A stretch of DNA of 64,000 nucleotides, from NCBI RefSeq assembly GCF_019145195.1, contig NZ_JAHSTW010000002.1, forward strand, positions 706,746 through 770,745. Direction: 5' to 3'. Both the position numbers and the translations under genes were made by a program. Every line of letters begins with the position of its first letter. The stretch's first letter is position 1. Of the stretch, positions 28,403 to 37,014 are shown in pieces. Below the pieces are notes generated by a model. That model made no database searches. It was given only the letters and a program-made list of their open reading frames with translations, and was not told where the DNA came from. The DNA comes from Pseudomonas siliginis. GTDB taxonomy: Bacteria; Pseudomonadota; Gammaproteobacteria; Pseudomonadales; Pseudomonadaceae.

Positions 28403-28496
28403 GTGTGGGAGCGAGCCTGCTCGCGAATGCGGTCGATCATTCAACATCTCTGTTGGCTGATACACCGCTTTCGCGAGCAGGCTCGCTCCCACAGGG
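28403..28496. repeat. REP doublet (REPIN)
   Basis: A direct copy at 28403-28430 and an inverted copy at 28466-28494, separated by about 35 bases. It lies between the convergent PA0104-like gene and the SulP transporter. Confidence 0.92.
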
Positions 28497-28517
28497 TTTG
28501 CGTTATGAGGTCGACTT

Positions 28518-30044
28518 CTAACCCGCCGCACCAATCCCGGTATTGGTCCGCACCCGGCCTTCCAGCCGTCGCTTCAACCCACGCGATTCGATCAACAGCT
28601 TCGAACCCTTCGCCGCATTCGCCCGGCCCCATTCCTCAAGCAACTCCAGACACGAATGGTCGATGTAGCTCAGGTTGTTGAGCGGCACATGCACCGTCGT
28701 GCCGTGGGGAATGCTGCCCAGCACTTGAGTCAGCGCCGGCACTTTGAGGAACGTCGCCGCGCCGACCAGACGCAATTCCATCTCGCCGTCCTGCGGCAAG
28801 TCGATCAGGCTGATCTTCAGGCGCGAAGCCTTGAATGCCAGCTTCAACATGGTCAGACCGAAGCCGATCAGCACACCGGTGAGCAGGTCAGTGAAGATGA
28901 TCGCCAACGCTGTAGCGGCATAGGTGAACATCGGCATCCGCCCGTACCGACCCAGACCACGGAAGGCTTTCAGGTCGACCAGTTTGAAACCGGTATACAC
29001 CAGCACGCCCGCCAGGCTCGCCACCGGAATGCTTTGCAGCACGCTCGACAGTAACAGCACGAATGCCAGCAGCCACAGGCCATGGAAAATCGTCGAGTAG
29101 CGCGTGGTCGCACCGGCCTGGACGTTGGCCGAACTGCGCACGATCACTCCGGTCATCGGCAGCGCGCCGACCAGACCGCAGAGCATGTTGCCGACACCTT
29201 GCGCCGACAGTTCACGGTCGAAGTCCGAACGCACGCCGCTGTGCATGCGGTCCACCGCCGCGGCGGACAACAGGGTTTCGGCACTGGCGATAAACGCCAC
29301 GGCGAACGCGGCAATCAGCAGTGTCGGGTCGGCCAGACTCATCAGGTCGGCTGGCTTGAGCCAATCGATCGCCTCGGCCAGGTTCGCCGGTACCTCGACG
29401 CGCTTGACCTGCAACGCCAGCATCAGGCTCGCCACCGTCGCCAGACCCACACCGAGCAATGCGCCGGGAATGAAGCGCAGCGAATGCGGGCGGAATTTTT
29501 CCCACAGCCACATCACCGCAATCGTCGACAGACCGAGCAGACCCGCCTGCCAGCCGAACGATGGCAAGGCCTGCGCCACGGCCGCTGGGAACGCCGTGAG
29601 GTTGTCCAGCCCGGAAGGCTGCGGCTTGGCATCGAGCATCACATGGATTTGCGAGAGCACAATCAACACGCCAATGCCCGCGAGCATGCCGTAGACCACC
29701 GCTGGCGCCGTGACCCGAAACCAGCAGCCAAGCTTCAGTCGCCCGGCGACCAGTTGCAGAAAACCGGCGAGCAGCAGGATCGGTCCGAGCATCTCGACGC
29801 CATGCTGGCGCACCAGCTCGAAAACCAGCACTGCCAGACCCGCCGCCGGACCGCTGACCTGCAACGGCGACCCCGCCAGCCAACCGACCACCAGACCGCC
29901 GATGATGCCGGTGATCAGACCCTTGGCCGGCGGCAGCCCTGAGGCAATCGCGATGCCCATGCACAGCGGCAGGGCGACCAGAAACACAACCACGGAGGCG
30001 AGCAGCTCCCGTGGCAACACAGCTTTCAATTGAGCCGCACGCAT
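28518..30044 (-). CDS. SulP family anion transporter with STAS domain
   Basis: A 508-residue membrane protein with about twelve helices. The signature region AIASGLPPAKGLITGIIGG is at residues 32-50 and the core repeat follows. A C-terminal STAS domain occupies about residues 395-490 (ELRLVGAATFL to NLSYIDHSCLELLEEW). Family members move sulfate or bicarbonate. The downstream position of a beta-carbonic anhydrase on the same transcript direction favours bicarbonate, but the substrate is inferred. Confidence 0.9.
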   Translation of the reverse strand: MRAAQLKAVLPRELLASVVVFLVALPLCMGIAIASGLPPAKGLITGIIGGLVVGWLAGSPLQVSGPAAGLAVLVFELVRQHGVEMLGPILLLAGFLQLVAGRLKLGCWFRVTAPAVVYGMLAGIGVLIVLSQIHVMLDAKPQPSGLDNLTAFPAAVAQALPSFGWQAGLLGLSTIAVMWLWEKFRPHSLRFIPGALLGVGLATVASLMLALQVKRVEVPANLAEAIDWLKPADLMSLADPTLLIAAFAVAFIASAETLLSAAAVDRMHSGVRSDFDRELSAQGVGNMLCGLVGALPMTGVIVRSSANVQAGATTRYSTIFHGLWLLAFVLLLSSVLQSIPVASLAGVLVYTGFKLVDLKAFRGLGRYGRMPMFTYAATALAIIFTDLLTGVLIGFGLTMLKLAFKASRLKISLIDLPQDGEMELRLVGAATFLKVPALTQVLGSIPHGTTVHVPLNNLSYIDHSCLELLEEWGRANAAKGSKLLIESRGLKRRLEGRVRTNTGIGAAG

Positions 30045-30134
30045 GGCGATTCTCCCGAAGTTTTCTTCAGGCGTGGCGAGGCCGGACCGCTGAATCAGCG
30101 GCCGGCGTCATACCACACAGATTGTTGGGAAGAT

Positions 30135-30863
30135 TTAGAAGCGCGCTTTGGGCGTCGCCACAGGAATCGGATGGCTGCCGTCGAGAGGCAGGAAACGACC
30201 CTGGTCCGCGTCGTAAGCTTTGATTTCGCTGGTTTCGATGTTGTAGACCCAGCCATGGATGAACAGATGACCGTTCGCCATGCGCGAGGCTACCGAAGGA
30301 TGGGTACGCAAGTGCTGCAGTTGGGCGATGACGTTTTCCTCGGTGAGGATCGGCATGCTGTCTTTTTCGTCGGTGCAGTTGCAGTTGTCGTGCACCATGG
30401 TTTTCGCGACTTCAGCGTGGCGCAGCCAGGCTTTGACCGTCGGCATTTTTTCCAGGCTGTCGGGGTTGAGTACCGCGCGCATGGCGCCGCAATCGGAGTG
30501 GCCGCAAATGATGATGTGTTGCACGCCCAGCGCCAGTACCGCGTATTCGATCGCGGTGGACACGCCGCCGTTCATCTGACCGTAGGGCGGCACTACGTTG
30601 CCGACGTTACGGGTGACGAACAGATCGCCCGGCGAGCTCTGGGTGATCAGCTCGGGAACGATGCGCGAGTCGGCGCAGGTGATGAACATCGCCTTGGGCG
30701 CCTGAGCGGTGGCGAGCTTCTTGAACAGTTCTTCCTGCTGCGGAAAAACGTCATGATGAAAGCGTAAAAAGCCATCAACGATCTGTCGCAGTGCTGCATC
30801 GGCGGATTGTGCTTCAGGGCTTTGCGCCGAGGCAGCCAACGACTGTTTATCCTTGTCACTCAT
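30135..30863 (-). CDS. Beta-class carbonic anhydrase
   Basis: A 242-residue zinc enzyme interconverting CO2 and bicarbonate. Ligands are the Cys of ITCADSRIVPEL (with the Asp-Arg dyad) and the His and Cys of ICGHSDCGAM. This is the complete beta-class set. Length is typical. It lies 91 bases upstream of the SulP gene in the same direction, so the two probably form one unit. AGAGGATG lies before the ATG. Confidence 0.96.
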   Translation of the reverse strand: MSDKDKQSLAASAQSPEAQSADAALRQIVDGFLRFHHDVFPQQEELFKKLATAQAPKAMFITCADSRIVPELITQSSPGDLFVTRNVGNVVPPYGQMNGGVSTAIEYAVLALGVQHIIICGHSDCGAMRAVLNPDSLEKMPTVKAWLRHAEVAKTMVHDNCNCTDEKDSMPILTEENVIAQLQHLRTHPSVASRMANGHLFIHGWVYNIETSEIKAYDADQGRFLPLDGSHPIPVATPKARF

Positions 30864-31100
30864 GATTCATCCTCTTGTGCGGATTCAGGGAGTCTTCCCC
30901 GGTATTCCGGTATGAAGCCAGTGGCTGTTTAAACCATCCGGGTCATCCCGACCCGTCAGTCACTCGATGAACAAGGTAGCCGCCGAAACTTAACTGAAAC
31001 TGAATCAAACGCTCTAGAACGTGTGTTCCAGGTCACAAAAAACGTGACCGGCGTGTTTCGGCGGAAGGATTCCAACCCGTCAACCCAAAGCCAATTGTCG

Positions 31101-32159
31101 CTAAATCAACGACATCTGGCGACCCGGCGGACAGAAGGCCGAGCAGTCGAGGTTATAGCCCTCGCGTTTGTTCAGGCCAAGCTTTTTGATGGCCTTGGCA
31201 AATCTTTGTGCGAGCAGGTCGGCAAACGGTCCTTCGCCGCGCATCCGCGCACCGAAACGGCTGTCGTAGAGTTCGCCGCCGCGACTCTGGCGGATCAGGC
31301 TCAGCACATGGGCGGCACGTTGCGGATAGTGCGCCTGCAACCACTCCTCGAACAGCGGCGCGACTTCCAGCGGCAGGCGCAGCATCATGTAGGCGGCGCT
31401 TTGCGCACCGGCGGTGTGGGCCTCGGTGAGCAGGCTTTCGATTTCGCTGTCATTGATCATCGGAATCATCGGCGAACACAGCACGCCGACCGGAATGCCT
31501 GCTTCACGCATCACCCGGATCGCGCGCAGGCGTGCCTTGGGCGCAGCGGCGCGGGGTTCGAGGATGCGTTTGAGTTCATCATCCAGCGTGGTCAAGCTGA
31601 TCATCACCGTTACCAGCCGTTGCTGCGCCAACTCGGTCAGCAAATCGAGATCGCGCAGAATCAGCGAACCTTTGGTGACAATGGTCACCGGATGCCGGTA
31701 ACGCAGCAGCACTTCCAGGGTCTGACGGGTGATTTTGTATTCGCGCTCGATGGGCTGATACGGGTCGGTATTGGAGCCGAGATTGATCGGCGCACATTGA
31801 TAGCCGGGTTTGCTCAGTTGTTCCTCGAGGACCTGGGCGGCATTGGTCTTGGCAATCAGCCGGGTTTCGAAATCGAGGCCCGGCGACATGTCCCAGTAGG
31901 CGTGGCTGGGCCGTGCGTAGCAATAGATGCAGCCGTGTTCGCAGCCGCGATAGGGATTTATCGAACGGTCGAAGGGCAGATCCGGCGAGGTGTTGCGGCT
32001 GATGATCGATTTGGCCTTCTCGATGATCACTTCGGTGTTTTGCGTCTCTGGCACTTCCTGATACCAGCCATCGTCCTCGGCCACCGAACGACTGGGGGCA
32101 AAGCGGTTGTGCGGGTTGGTCGCGGTGCCGCGACCGCGAGGTGGCAATGGAGTAGACAT
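31101..32159 (-). CDS. PA0069-family radical SAM protein (photolyase-lyase-like)
   Basis: A 352-residue radical SAM enzyme. The iron-sulfur triad is in YRGCEHGCIYCYA (C-x3-C-x2-C) near residue 80. The SPL-like tail has LDCSAFCPPG. Relatives are loosely like spore photoproduct lyase, so nucleic-acid repair is possible but unproven. The ATG comes directly after a large palindrome that carries a LexA-type box (32175-32190), implying SOS control. It is transcribed in the same direction as, and just downstream of, the gluconate dehydrogenase operon. Confidence 0.88.
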   Translation of the reverse strand: MSTPLPPRGRGTATNPHNRFAPSRSVAEDDGWYQEVPETQNTEVIIEKAKSIISRNTSPDLPFDRSINPYRGCEHGCIYCYARPSHAYWDMSPGLDFETRLIAKTNAAQVLEEQLSKPGYQCAPINLGSNTDPYQPIEREYKITRQTLEVLLRYRHPVTIVTKGSLILRDLDLLTELAQQRLVTVMISLTTLDDELKRILEPRAAAPKARLRAIRVMREAGIPVGVLCSPMIPMINDSEIESLLTEAHTAGAQSAAYMMLRLPLEVAPLFEEWLQAHYPQRAAHVLSLIRQSRGGELYDSRFGARMRGEGPFADLLAQRFAKAIKKLGLNKREGYNLDCSAFCPPGRQMSLI

Positions 32160-32161
32160 GA

Positions 32162-32198
32162 AAACGCCCCGATACTGTATATGTGCACAGTATCGGGG
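32162..32198 (-). terminator. Terminator hairpin after the gluconate dehydrogenase operon
   Basis: A perfect inverted repeat (CGCCCCGATACTGT / ACAGTATCGGGGCG, 14-bp arms, 8-base loop) is followed by TTTT on the minus strand, 36 bases after the cytochrome c stop. The TTTT abuts the CATG of the next gene's start. Confidence 0.75.
32175..32190. promoter_or_regulatory. LexA (SOS) box before the radical SAM gene
   Basis: CTGTATATGTGCACAG fits CTG-N10-CAG and the fuller CTGT-N8-ACAG pattern of gamma-proteobacterial LexA sites. It is 16 bases upstream of the ATG at 32159. I recall PA0069 being in the P. aeruginosa LexA regulon, which agrees. Confidence 0.75.
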
Positions 32199-32233
32199 CG
32201 ATCCTCATCTGGCTAGTGCCGCCGGGCGAGTGG

Positions 32234-33535
32234 TCAGTTGTGTTGCGTCACTTGGCCCAGATCGTCACCGGAGGTCTGCTTCATATCCTCGGTACGCAAC
32301 TCGGCAACATCGGCAGCTTTCACCGGTGCACCCTTGTTGCCCCAGCTGCCACGAATGAAACTCACCACATCCGCGACTTCCTGATCCGACAGGCGCCAGG
32401 CGAAACCGGGCATGGTGAAGGTCGATGGCGCGGTGTGTGTCGCCGGCAAAGTCCCGCCCTTGAGCACGATGTGAATCAGCGAGGTCGGATCGTCGGTTTG
32501 CAGCACCGGATTGCCCGCCAGCGCCGGGAACACCCGGGTGTAGCCATGACCATCGGTACGGTGGCAGGCCGCGCAGTTGTCGATGTACACCGACGCGCCG
32601 CGTTGGCTGTCGTCACCGTTCCACAGCGCTTTGGCTACTTTCTCGTCGTACTGATGCGGCTGATCCGCCGGGTCATTGGCCGGCAGTGATTTGAGATAGC
32701 GGGCAATCGCGGTGAGGTCGGCGTCGCTCATGTACTGCATGCTGTGGGTGACCACATCGCTCATGCCGCCGAACACTGCGCTGCGATCACTGCGCCCGGT
32801 CTTGAGGAACTGCACCAGTTGTTCTTCGCTCCAGCTGCCGAGGCCATCCTTGTGATCGCCGCGCAGGCTCTTGGCGATCCAGCCTTCCAGCGGCGCGCTG
32901 CCAGCGAGGAATTCGCTGCCGTCCGCCGCGCTCAGGGATTTTTCCTGCATGGTCAGCGCACGCGGGGTGTGACAGGCACCGCAGTGGCCGAGGCCTTCGA
33001 CCAGATATGCCCCGCGATCGATTACCGGATCGGCCGACGTGGCCTGGTAATCCTCGACCTTCGGCGCGAACAGCCAGCGCCAGCCCATCAGCGGCCAGCG
33101 CATGCTCAACGGCCACGGAATGTCGCTGGCCTTGTTCTCCTGCGCCACCGGTTCGACGCCGTGCATGAAATACGCATACAGCGCCTGCATGTCGGCCTGG
33201 TTGACCCGCGCGTAGGACGGATACGGCATCGCCGGGTACAACGTGCTGCCGTTTTTGGCCACACCGTGGCGCACGGCCTGATCGAAGTCTTCGAAGCTGT
33301 AGTCGCCCAGACCGGTCTTGTCCGGGGTGATGTTGGTCGAGTAGATCGTGCCGATCGGCGTCTCCATCGGCAGACCGCCGGCGAACGGCTTGCCGCCCTT
33401 GGCCGTGTGGCAGGCCACGCAGTCGCCGGCGCGGGCGAGGTATTCGCCTTTTTTGATCAAGGCTTGATCAACTTCAGCCGCATGGATAGCGGCGCTGCCG
33501 AGCAGGGCGAGGGTGGCGATAACGAAAGTTTTCAT
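32234..33535 (-). CDS. Gluconate 2-dehydrogenase cytochrome c subunit (triheme)
   Basis: A 433-residue cytochrome c with a signal peptide ending IHAAE and three heme motifs: CVACH (residues 39-43), CGACH near 185 and CAACH near 320. This triheme layout is that of the membrane alcohol/gluconate/sorbitol dehydrogenase cytochrome subunit. I chose the ATG at 33535, with AAGGAG 8 bases before it, over the ATG at 33541, which is too close. It passes electrons from the flavoprotein to ubiquinone. The stop is 36 bases before the terminator. Confidence 0.92.
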   Translation of the reverse strand: MKTFVIATLALLGSAAIHAAEVDQALIKKGEYLARAGDCVACHTAKGGKPFAGGLPMETPIGTIYSTNITPDKTGLGDYSFEDFDQAVRHGVAKNGSTLYPAMPYPSYARVNQADMQALYAYFMHGVEPVAQENKASDIPWPLSMRWPLMGWRWLFAPKVEDYQATSADPVIDRGAYLVEGLGHCGACHTPRALTMQEKSLSAADGSEFLAGSAPLEGWIAKSLRGDHKDGLGSWSEEQLVQFLKTGRSDRSAVFGGMSDVVTHSMQYMSDADLTAIARYLKSLPANDPADQPHQYDEKVAKALWNGDDSQRGASVYIDNCAACHRTDGHGYTRVFPALAGNPVLQTDDPTSLIHIVLKGGTLPATHTAPSTFTMPGFAWRLSDQEVADVVSFIRGSWGNKGAPVKAADVAELRTEDMKQTSGDDLGQVTQHN

Positions 33536-33547
33536 GGTCATCGCTCC

Positions 33548-35332
33548 TTAAGCCTGCACCAGCGGGCCGGGGTTTTTCAGGTACTGCTCGCGGATCGCTT
33601 TTGCCGACCAGTAGGTCAGCGCCGCCACCAGCCCGGTCGGGTTGTAGCCCAGGCCCTGCGGGAACGCCGAGGCGCCCGGGACGAAAACGTTGTGCACGTC
33701 CCAGCTCTGCAAATAGCGGTTCAGCGCGCTGGTCTTCGGATCGGTGCCCATGATCGCGCCACCGTTGAGGTGGGTGGTCTGGTACGAGGCGGTGTTGAAG
33801 TGGTCGTCGACCTGCTTGCCGATCACCGCAATGGCTTTCGGGCCCATGGCTTGGGCGATCTTGCCCATTTTCTCGACCATGAAGCGGTTCATCTTGATGT
33901 CGTTTTCCTGCCAGTCGAAGGTCATGCGCAGCAGCGGCAGGCCGTAGGCATCGCGGTACACCGGGTCGAGATCGAGGTAGTTGCCACGGTAGGACTGATG
34001 CGCGCCGTGGGCGTCCATTGACACCTGGTGGGTGTAGTAATCGGCGGTGGCGCGTTTCCACGCGCTGCCCCAGGCCGGTGTGCCCGGCGGGTTGGAAGTA
34101 CCGGCAATCGGGCGGCTGCCAGCCTGGTTGACCCACATCGGCGAACCGCCGACGAAGCCGTGCGGGCCGTGATCGAAGTTATCGGCGTTGAAGTCGTCCA
34201 CCGCCACGCCGTTGCCGCCAGCGCCAATGAAGTTGTTGGTGTGGGTGTCCTTGTCGAAGAAGGCCTTGATAGTAGCCATGTTCTGGTAGGCGAAGTTACG
34301 CCCGACCACGCCTTCGCCGCTGATCGGATCGTAGGGTTTGCCGATCCCGGAGAGCAGCATCAGACGCACGTTGTGCAACTGGAAGGCGCCGAGGATCACC
34401 AGATCCGCCGGCTGCTCGATCTCGCGGCCCTGGCCGTCGATGTAGGTGACGCCGGTGGCTTTGGACTTGCTGCTGTCGAGGTTGACCCGCAGCACATGGG
34501 AGTTGGGCCGCAGCTCGAAATTCGGCAGGGGCTTGAGCGCCGGCAGAATGTTCACGTTCGGCGAGGCTTTGGAATACATGTAGCAGACGTAGCCGCTGCA
34601 GAAACCGCAGAAATTGCACGGCCCCATCTGTGCGCCGTAGGGATTGGTGTATGGCCCTGAAGTATTTGCCGAAGGCAGGTTGTAGGGTTTGTAACCGACT
34701 TCTGTGGCCGCTTTGCCGAACAGCTGTGCAGATACGGTGTTCTTCTGCGCTTCAAGCGGGAACGGGTTGGAGCGATCCGCCGCGTATGGGTTGCCGCCCT
34801 TGCCCTGGCCGACCAATTGGCCTTTCACGGTCCAGGCCTGGCCGGAGGTGCCGAAGACTTTTTCCGCGAAGTCGAAAAACGGTTCCAGCTCTTCATAGCT
34901 GACGCCGAAATCCTGAATGGTCATGTCTTTGGGGATGAAGCTTTTGCCGTAGCGTTCTTCGTAGTGGCTGCGTATACGCAACTCGATCGGGTCGACGCGA
35001 AAGTGCACGCCCGACCAGTGCAGACCGGCGCCGCCGACGCCATTACCCGGCAAAAACGCGCCCAACTGGCGGTTGGGCAGGGCGATGTCGTTGACGCTGT
35101 GGCGAATGGTCACCGTCTCTTTGGAGATGTCCTGAAAGAGCTTTTTCCGCACGCTGTAGGTGAGTTCGTCGATCACCTGTGGATAGTTGCCGTCGGGGTA
35201 AGTGTCCTGCATCGGCCCGCGCTCCAGCGCCAGCACGTTGAGACCCGCTTCGGTCAGCTCTTTGGCCATGATCGCGCCGGTCCAGCCGAAACCGACGATG
35301 ACTGCATCAACCTTCTTCATTACCGTTGCCAT
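33548..35332 (-). CDS. Gluconate 2-dehydrogenase flavoprotein subunit (GMC family)
   Basis: A 594-residue FAD enzyme. The dinucleotide fold VDAVIVGFGWTGAIMAKEL is at the N-terminus. GNGVGGAGLHWSG follows, and the C-terminal GMC active-site region includes QTTHLNGGAIMGTDP and ASAFPQGLGYNPTGLVAALTY. The Cys-rich CNFCGFCSGYVCYM suggests an iron-sulfur cluster as in gluconate/sorbitol dehydrogenases. It oxidises gluconate to 2-ketogluconate at the periplasmic face. The ATG at 35332 is 2 bases after the subunit III gene. The substrate is inferred from the operon type. Confidence 0.9.
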   Translation of the reverse strand: MATVMKKVDAVIVGFGWTGAIMAKELTEAGLNVLALERGPMQDTYPDGNYPQVIDELTYSVRKKLFQDISKETVTIRHSVNDIALPNRQLGAFLPGNGVGGAGLHWSGVHFRVDPIELRIRSHYEERYGKSFIPKDMTIQDFGVSYEELEPFFDFAEKVFGTSGQAWTVKGQLVGQGKGGNPYAADRSNPFPLEAQKNTVSAQLFGKAATEVGYKPYNLPSANTSGPYTNPYGAQMGPCNFCGFCSGYVCYMYSKASPNVNILPALKPLPNFELRPNSHVLRVNLDSSKSKATGVTYIDGQGREIEQPADLVILGAFQLHNVRLMLLSGIGKPYDPISGEGVVGRNFAYQNMATIKAFFDKDTHTNNFIGAGGNGVAVDDFNADNFDHGPHGFVGGSPMWVNQAGSRPIAGTSNPPGTPAWGSAWKRATADYYTHQVSMDAHGAHQSYRGNYLDLDPVYRDAYGLPLLRMTFDWQENDIKMNRFMVEKMGKIAQAMGPKAIAVIGKQVDDHFNTASYQTTHLNGGAIMGTDPKTSALNRYLQSWDVHNVFVPGASAFPQGLGYNPTGLVAALTYWSAKAIREQYLKNPGPLVQA

Positions 35333-35334
35333 GC

Positions 35335-36081
35335 TTACGCCCTCTCTCCGCGAATCGACACTGCCGGGAAGGGGTATTGCTCGTTGCGTTCCACCCAATC
35401 CATGAAATCGGCGCGGGCGCCGGGGAAACCGATCATCGTCCAGCCGACCATGCCTTTATTGCCACCGTGGATCGGGTCGCAGAAGAAACCTTCCTTGGTG
35501 TTTTGCAGCAGCAGATTGAAGAAAATCTTCGCCGGCACCGCATCGAACTGCGGCTTGCCAGCTTCAAGTTGCTTGAGCAAATCGTCTCGGGTAGCGCTGT
35601 CTTGCTCGGCAAATGTTTTACCGCTGAGACCTTTTACCCACTGCTCCGTGGCGGCGATGCCGAGGCGATAGATGTCTTTGGGCACCAGTTTGCTCTGCCA
35701 ACCCATCTCCGGCGCAGCGTCGGCATTGAACGGGCCTTGCATGTACCACAGGGCACCGGCGGCGTACGGCGTGTTCATCTGGCGGTCGATGTATTCCGGC
35801 ACGCCGGCTTCAAGCGCGCCCGGGCCTTGCGCGTCGTTGGGGATCAACTGGGCGACGGCGGCATTGATGAATGCCCATTCTTCAGCGGTGAAAAAGCTCG
35901 GCTGATAATCACCGGCGCCAGCAGCGGCCGGTTTTGCTGCGGCCGGCGCCGGTGTGCTTTCAGGTGCGGCTTGCAGCACGCTGCTGCCCAGGCCGGTACC
36001 GGCAAGCGTGACCACCGGAATCAGGGTCAGGGATTTGCGCAAGAACTCACGCCGCGGGTTGTCTCGATCTTGATCAGACAT
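35335..36081 (-). CDS. Gluconate 2-dehydrogenase subunit III (Tat-exported small subunit)
   Basis: A 248-residue protein with a twin-arginine signal (NPRREFLRKSLTLIPVVTLAG). The conserved body of the gluconate 2-dehydrogenase subunit 3 family includes FFTAEEWAFINAAVAQLIP and PYAAGALWYMQGP. It probably escorts the flavoprotein through the Tat pathway and stays in the complex. I chose the ATG at 36081, preceded by GAGGTG. It is the first gene of the three-gene operon. Confidence 0.92.
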   Translation of the reverse strand: MSDQDRDNPRREFLRKSLTLIPVVTLAGTGLGSSVLQAAPESTPAPAAAKPAAAGAGDYQPSFFTAEEWAFINAAVAQLIPNDAQGPGALEAGVPEYIDRQMNTPYAAGALWYMQGPFNADAAPEMGWQSKLVPKDIYRLGIAATEQWVKGLSGKTFAEQDSATRDDLLKQLEAGKPQFDAVPAKIFFNLLLQNTKEGFFCDPIHGGNKGMVGWTMIGFPGARADFMDWVERNEQYPFPAVSIRGERA

Positions 36082-36361
36082 GGGGGGCACCTCATCAGGC
36101 ATAGAAGTCAGCCGCTTCTGCGAGCAGCTCGAGGAATTTTGCGTCGCGATGACGAGGGTCTGTCCCGAAAAAGGGCGCCACGTCTGCAACATCATGTGAC
36201 AAATGGTAGCAGGCTAAGCATCAAGAAAAACCGTTTTCCTGGAAAAAAGCCCGGTGAGGCGCCGATTCACGTTTCTTTGACGACCGGCTCACGGCGCGTT
36301 GACCGCTCAAAAGCGAAGCTGCAATTCCTCCCATGAAGATTGCCGAAACGGTCAGCCCAGC

Positions 36362-37009
36362 ATGTCTCGAGTGCGCTTTTTCCCCGCGTTATGTTTTTCG
36401 CTTGTTGCACTGTTGCATGGCATTGCCGCCCGGGCGGCCGACGCCACGGCATCTCGCCCGGCCGAGTGGGCACAGCCGGTCGAGGTGCAGTTCAACCTGT
36501 TCCGCATGTCTCCGACGCTGTATCGCAGCGCCTTGCCCAGCCGCAGTGCGGTGCCGCTGTTGAACGATCTGCATGTCGTCACTGTAATCAACTTCCTGCC
36601 TGACGCTGATAGCGACTGGCTCTCCGCGCCGGGCATCAAGCAAGTGCAGCTGCCGTATCGCACCAACCACGTCGACGACAGCGATGTGCTCAAGGCTCTG
36701 CGCGCGATTCAGTCCGCCGAAGCCGACGGCCCGGTGCTCATGCACTGCAAGCACGGTTCTGACCGCACCGGCCTGATGGCAGCGATGTACCGCGTGGTGG
36801 TGCAGGGCTGGAGCAAAGAGCAGGCGCTCAAGGAAATGACCGAGGGCGGTTTTGGTGACAGTCAGCATTTCCACGACAGCGTGCGCTACGTGATGCAGGC
36901 CGATGTCGATCGGTTGCACGAAGCCTTGATCAATGGCGAATGCAGCACCAGTGCATTCGCCATGTGTTCGATGAAGAGCTGGTTCGACTCGGCGCACGTT
37001 CAGCGTTGA
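36362..37009 (+). CDS. Periplasmic dual-specificity phosphatase (TpbA-like)
   Basis: A 215-residue protein with a signal peptide ending ARAAD. The tyrosine/dual-specificity phosphatase loop HCKHGSDRTG (H-C-x5-R) is near residue 128, with a general-acid loop upstream around NHVDDSD. TpbA of P. aeruginosa is a similar exported phosphatase that tunes c-di-GMP through TpbB; whether this is its orthologue cannot be decided here. It is divergent from the gluconate dehydrogenase operon and convergent with the second M3 peptidase. The start at 36362 gives the proper signal peptide. Confidence 0.87.
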   Translation: MSRVRFFPALCFSLVALLHGIAARAADATASRPAEWAQPVEVQFNLFRMSPTLYRSALPSRSAVPLLNDLHVVTVINFLPDADSDWLSAPGIKQVQLPYRTNHVDDSDVLKALRAIQSAEADGPVLMHCKHGSDRTGLMAAMYRVVVQGWSKEQALKEMTEGGFGDSQHFHDSVRYVMQADVDRLHEALINGECSTSAFAMCSMKSWFDSAHVQR

Positions 37010-37014
37010 TCAGC

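Noticed and set aside
9428..28496. REP palindromes considered as CRISPR repeats
   Set aside because: They occur as scattered inverted pairs rather than regular direct arrays, with no cas genes nearby.
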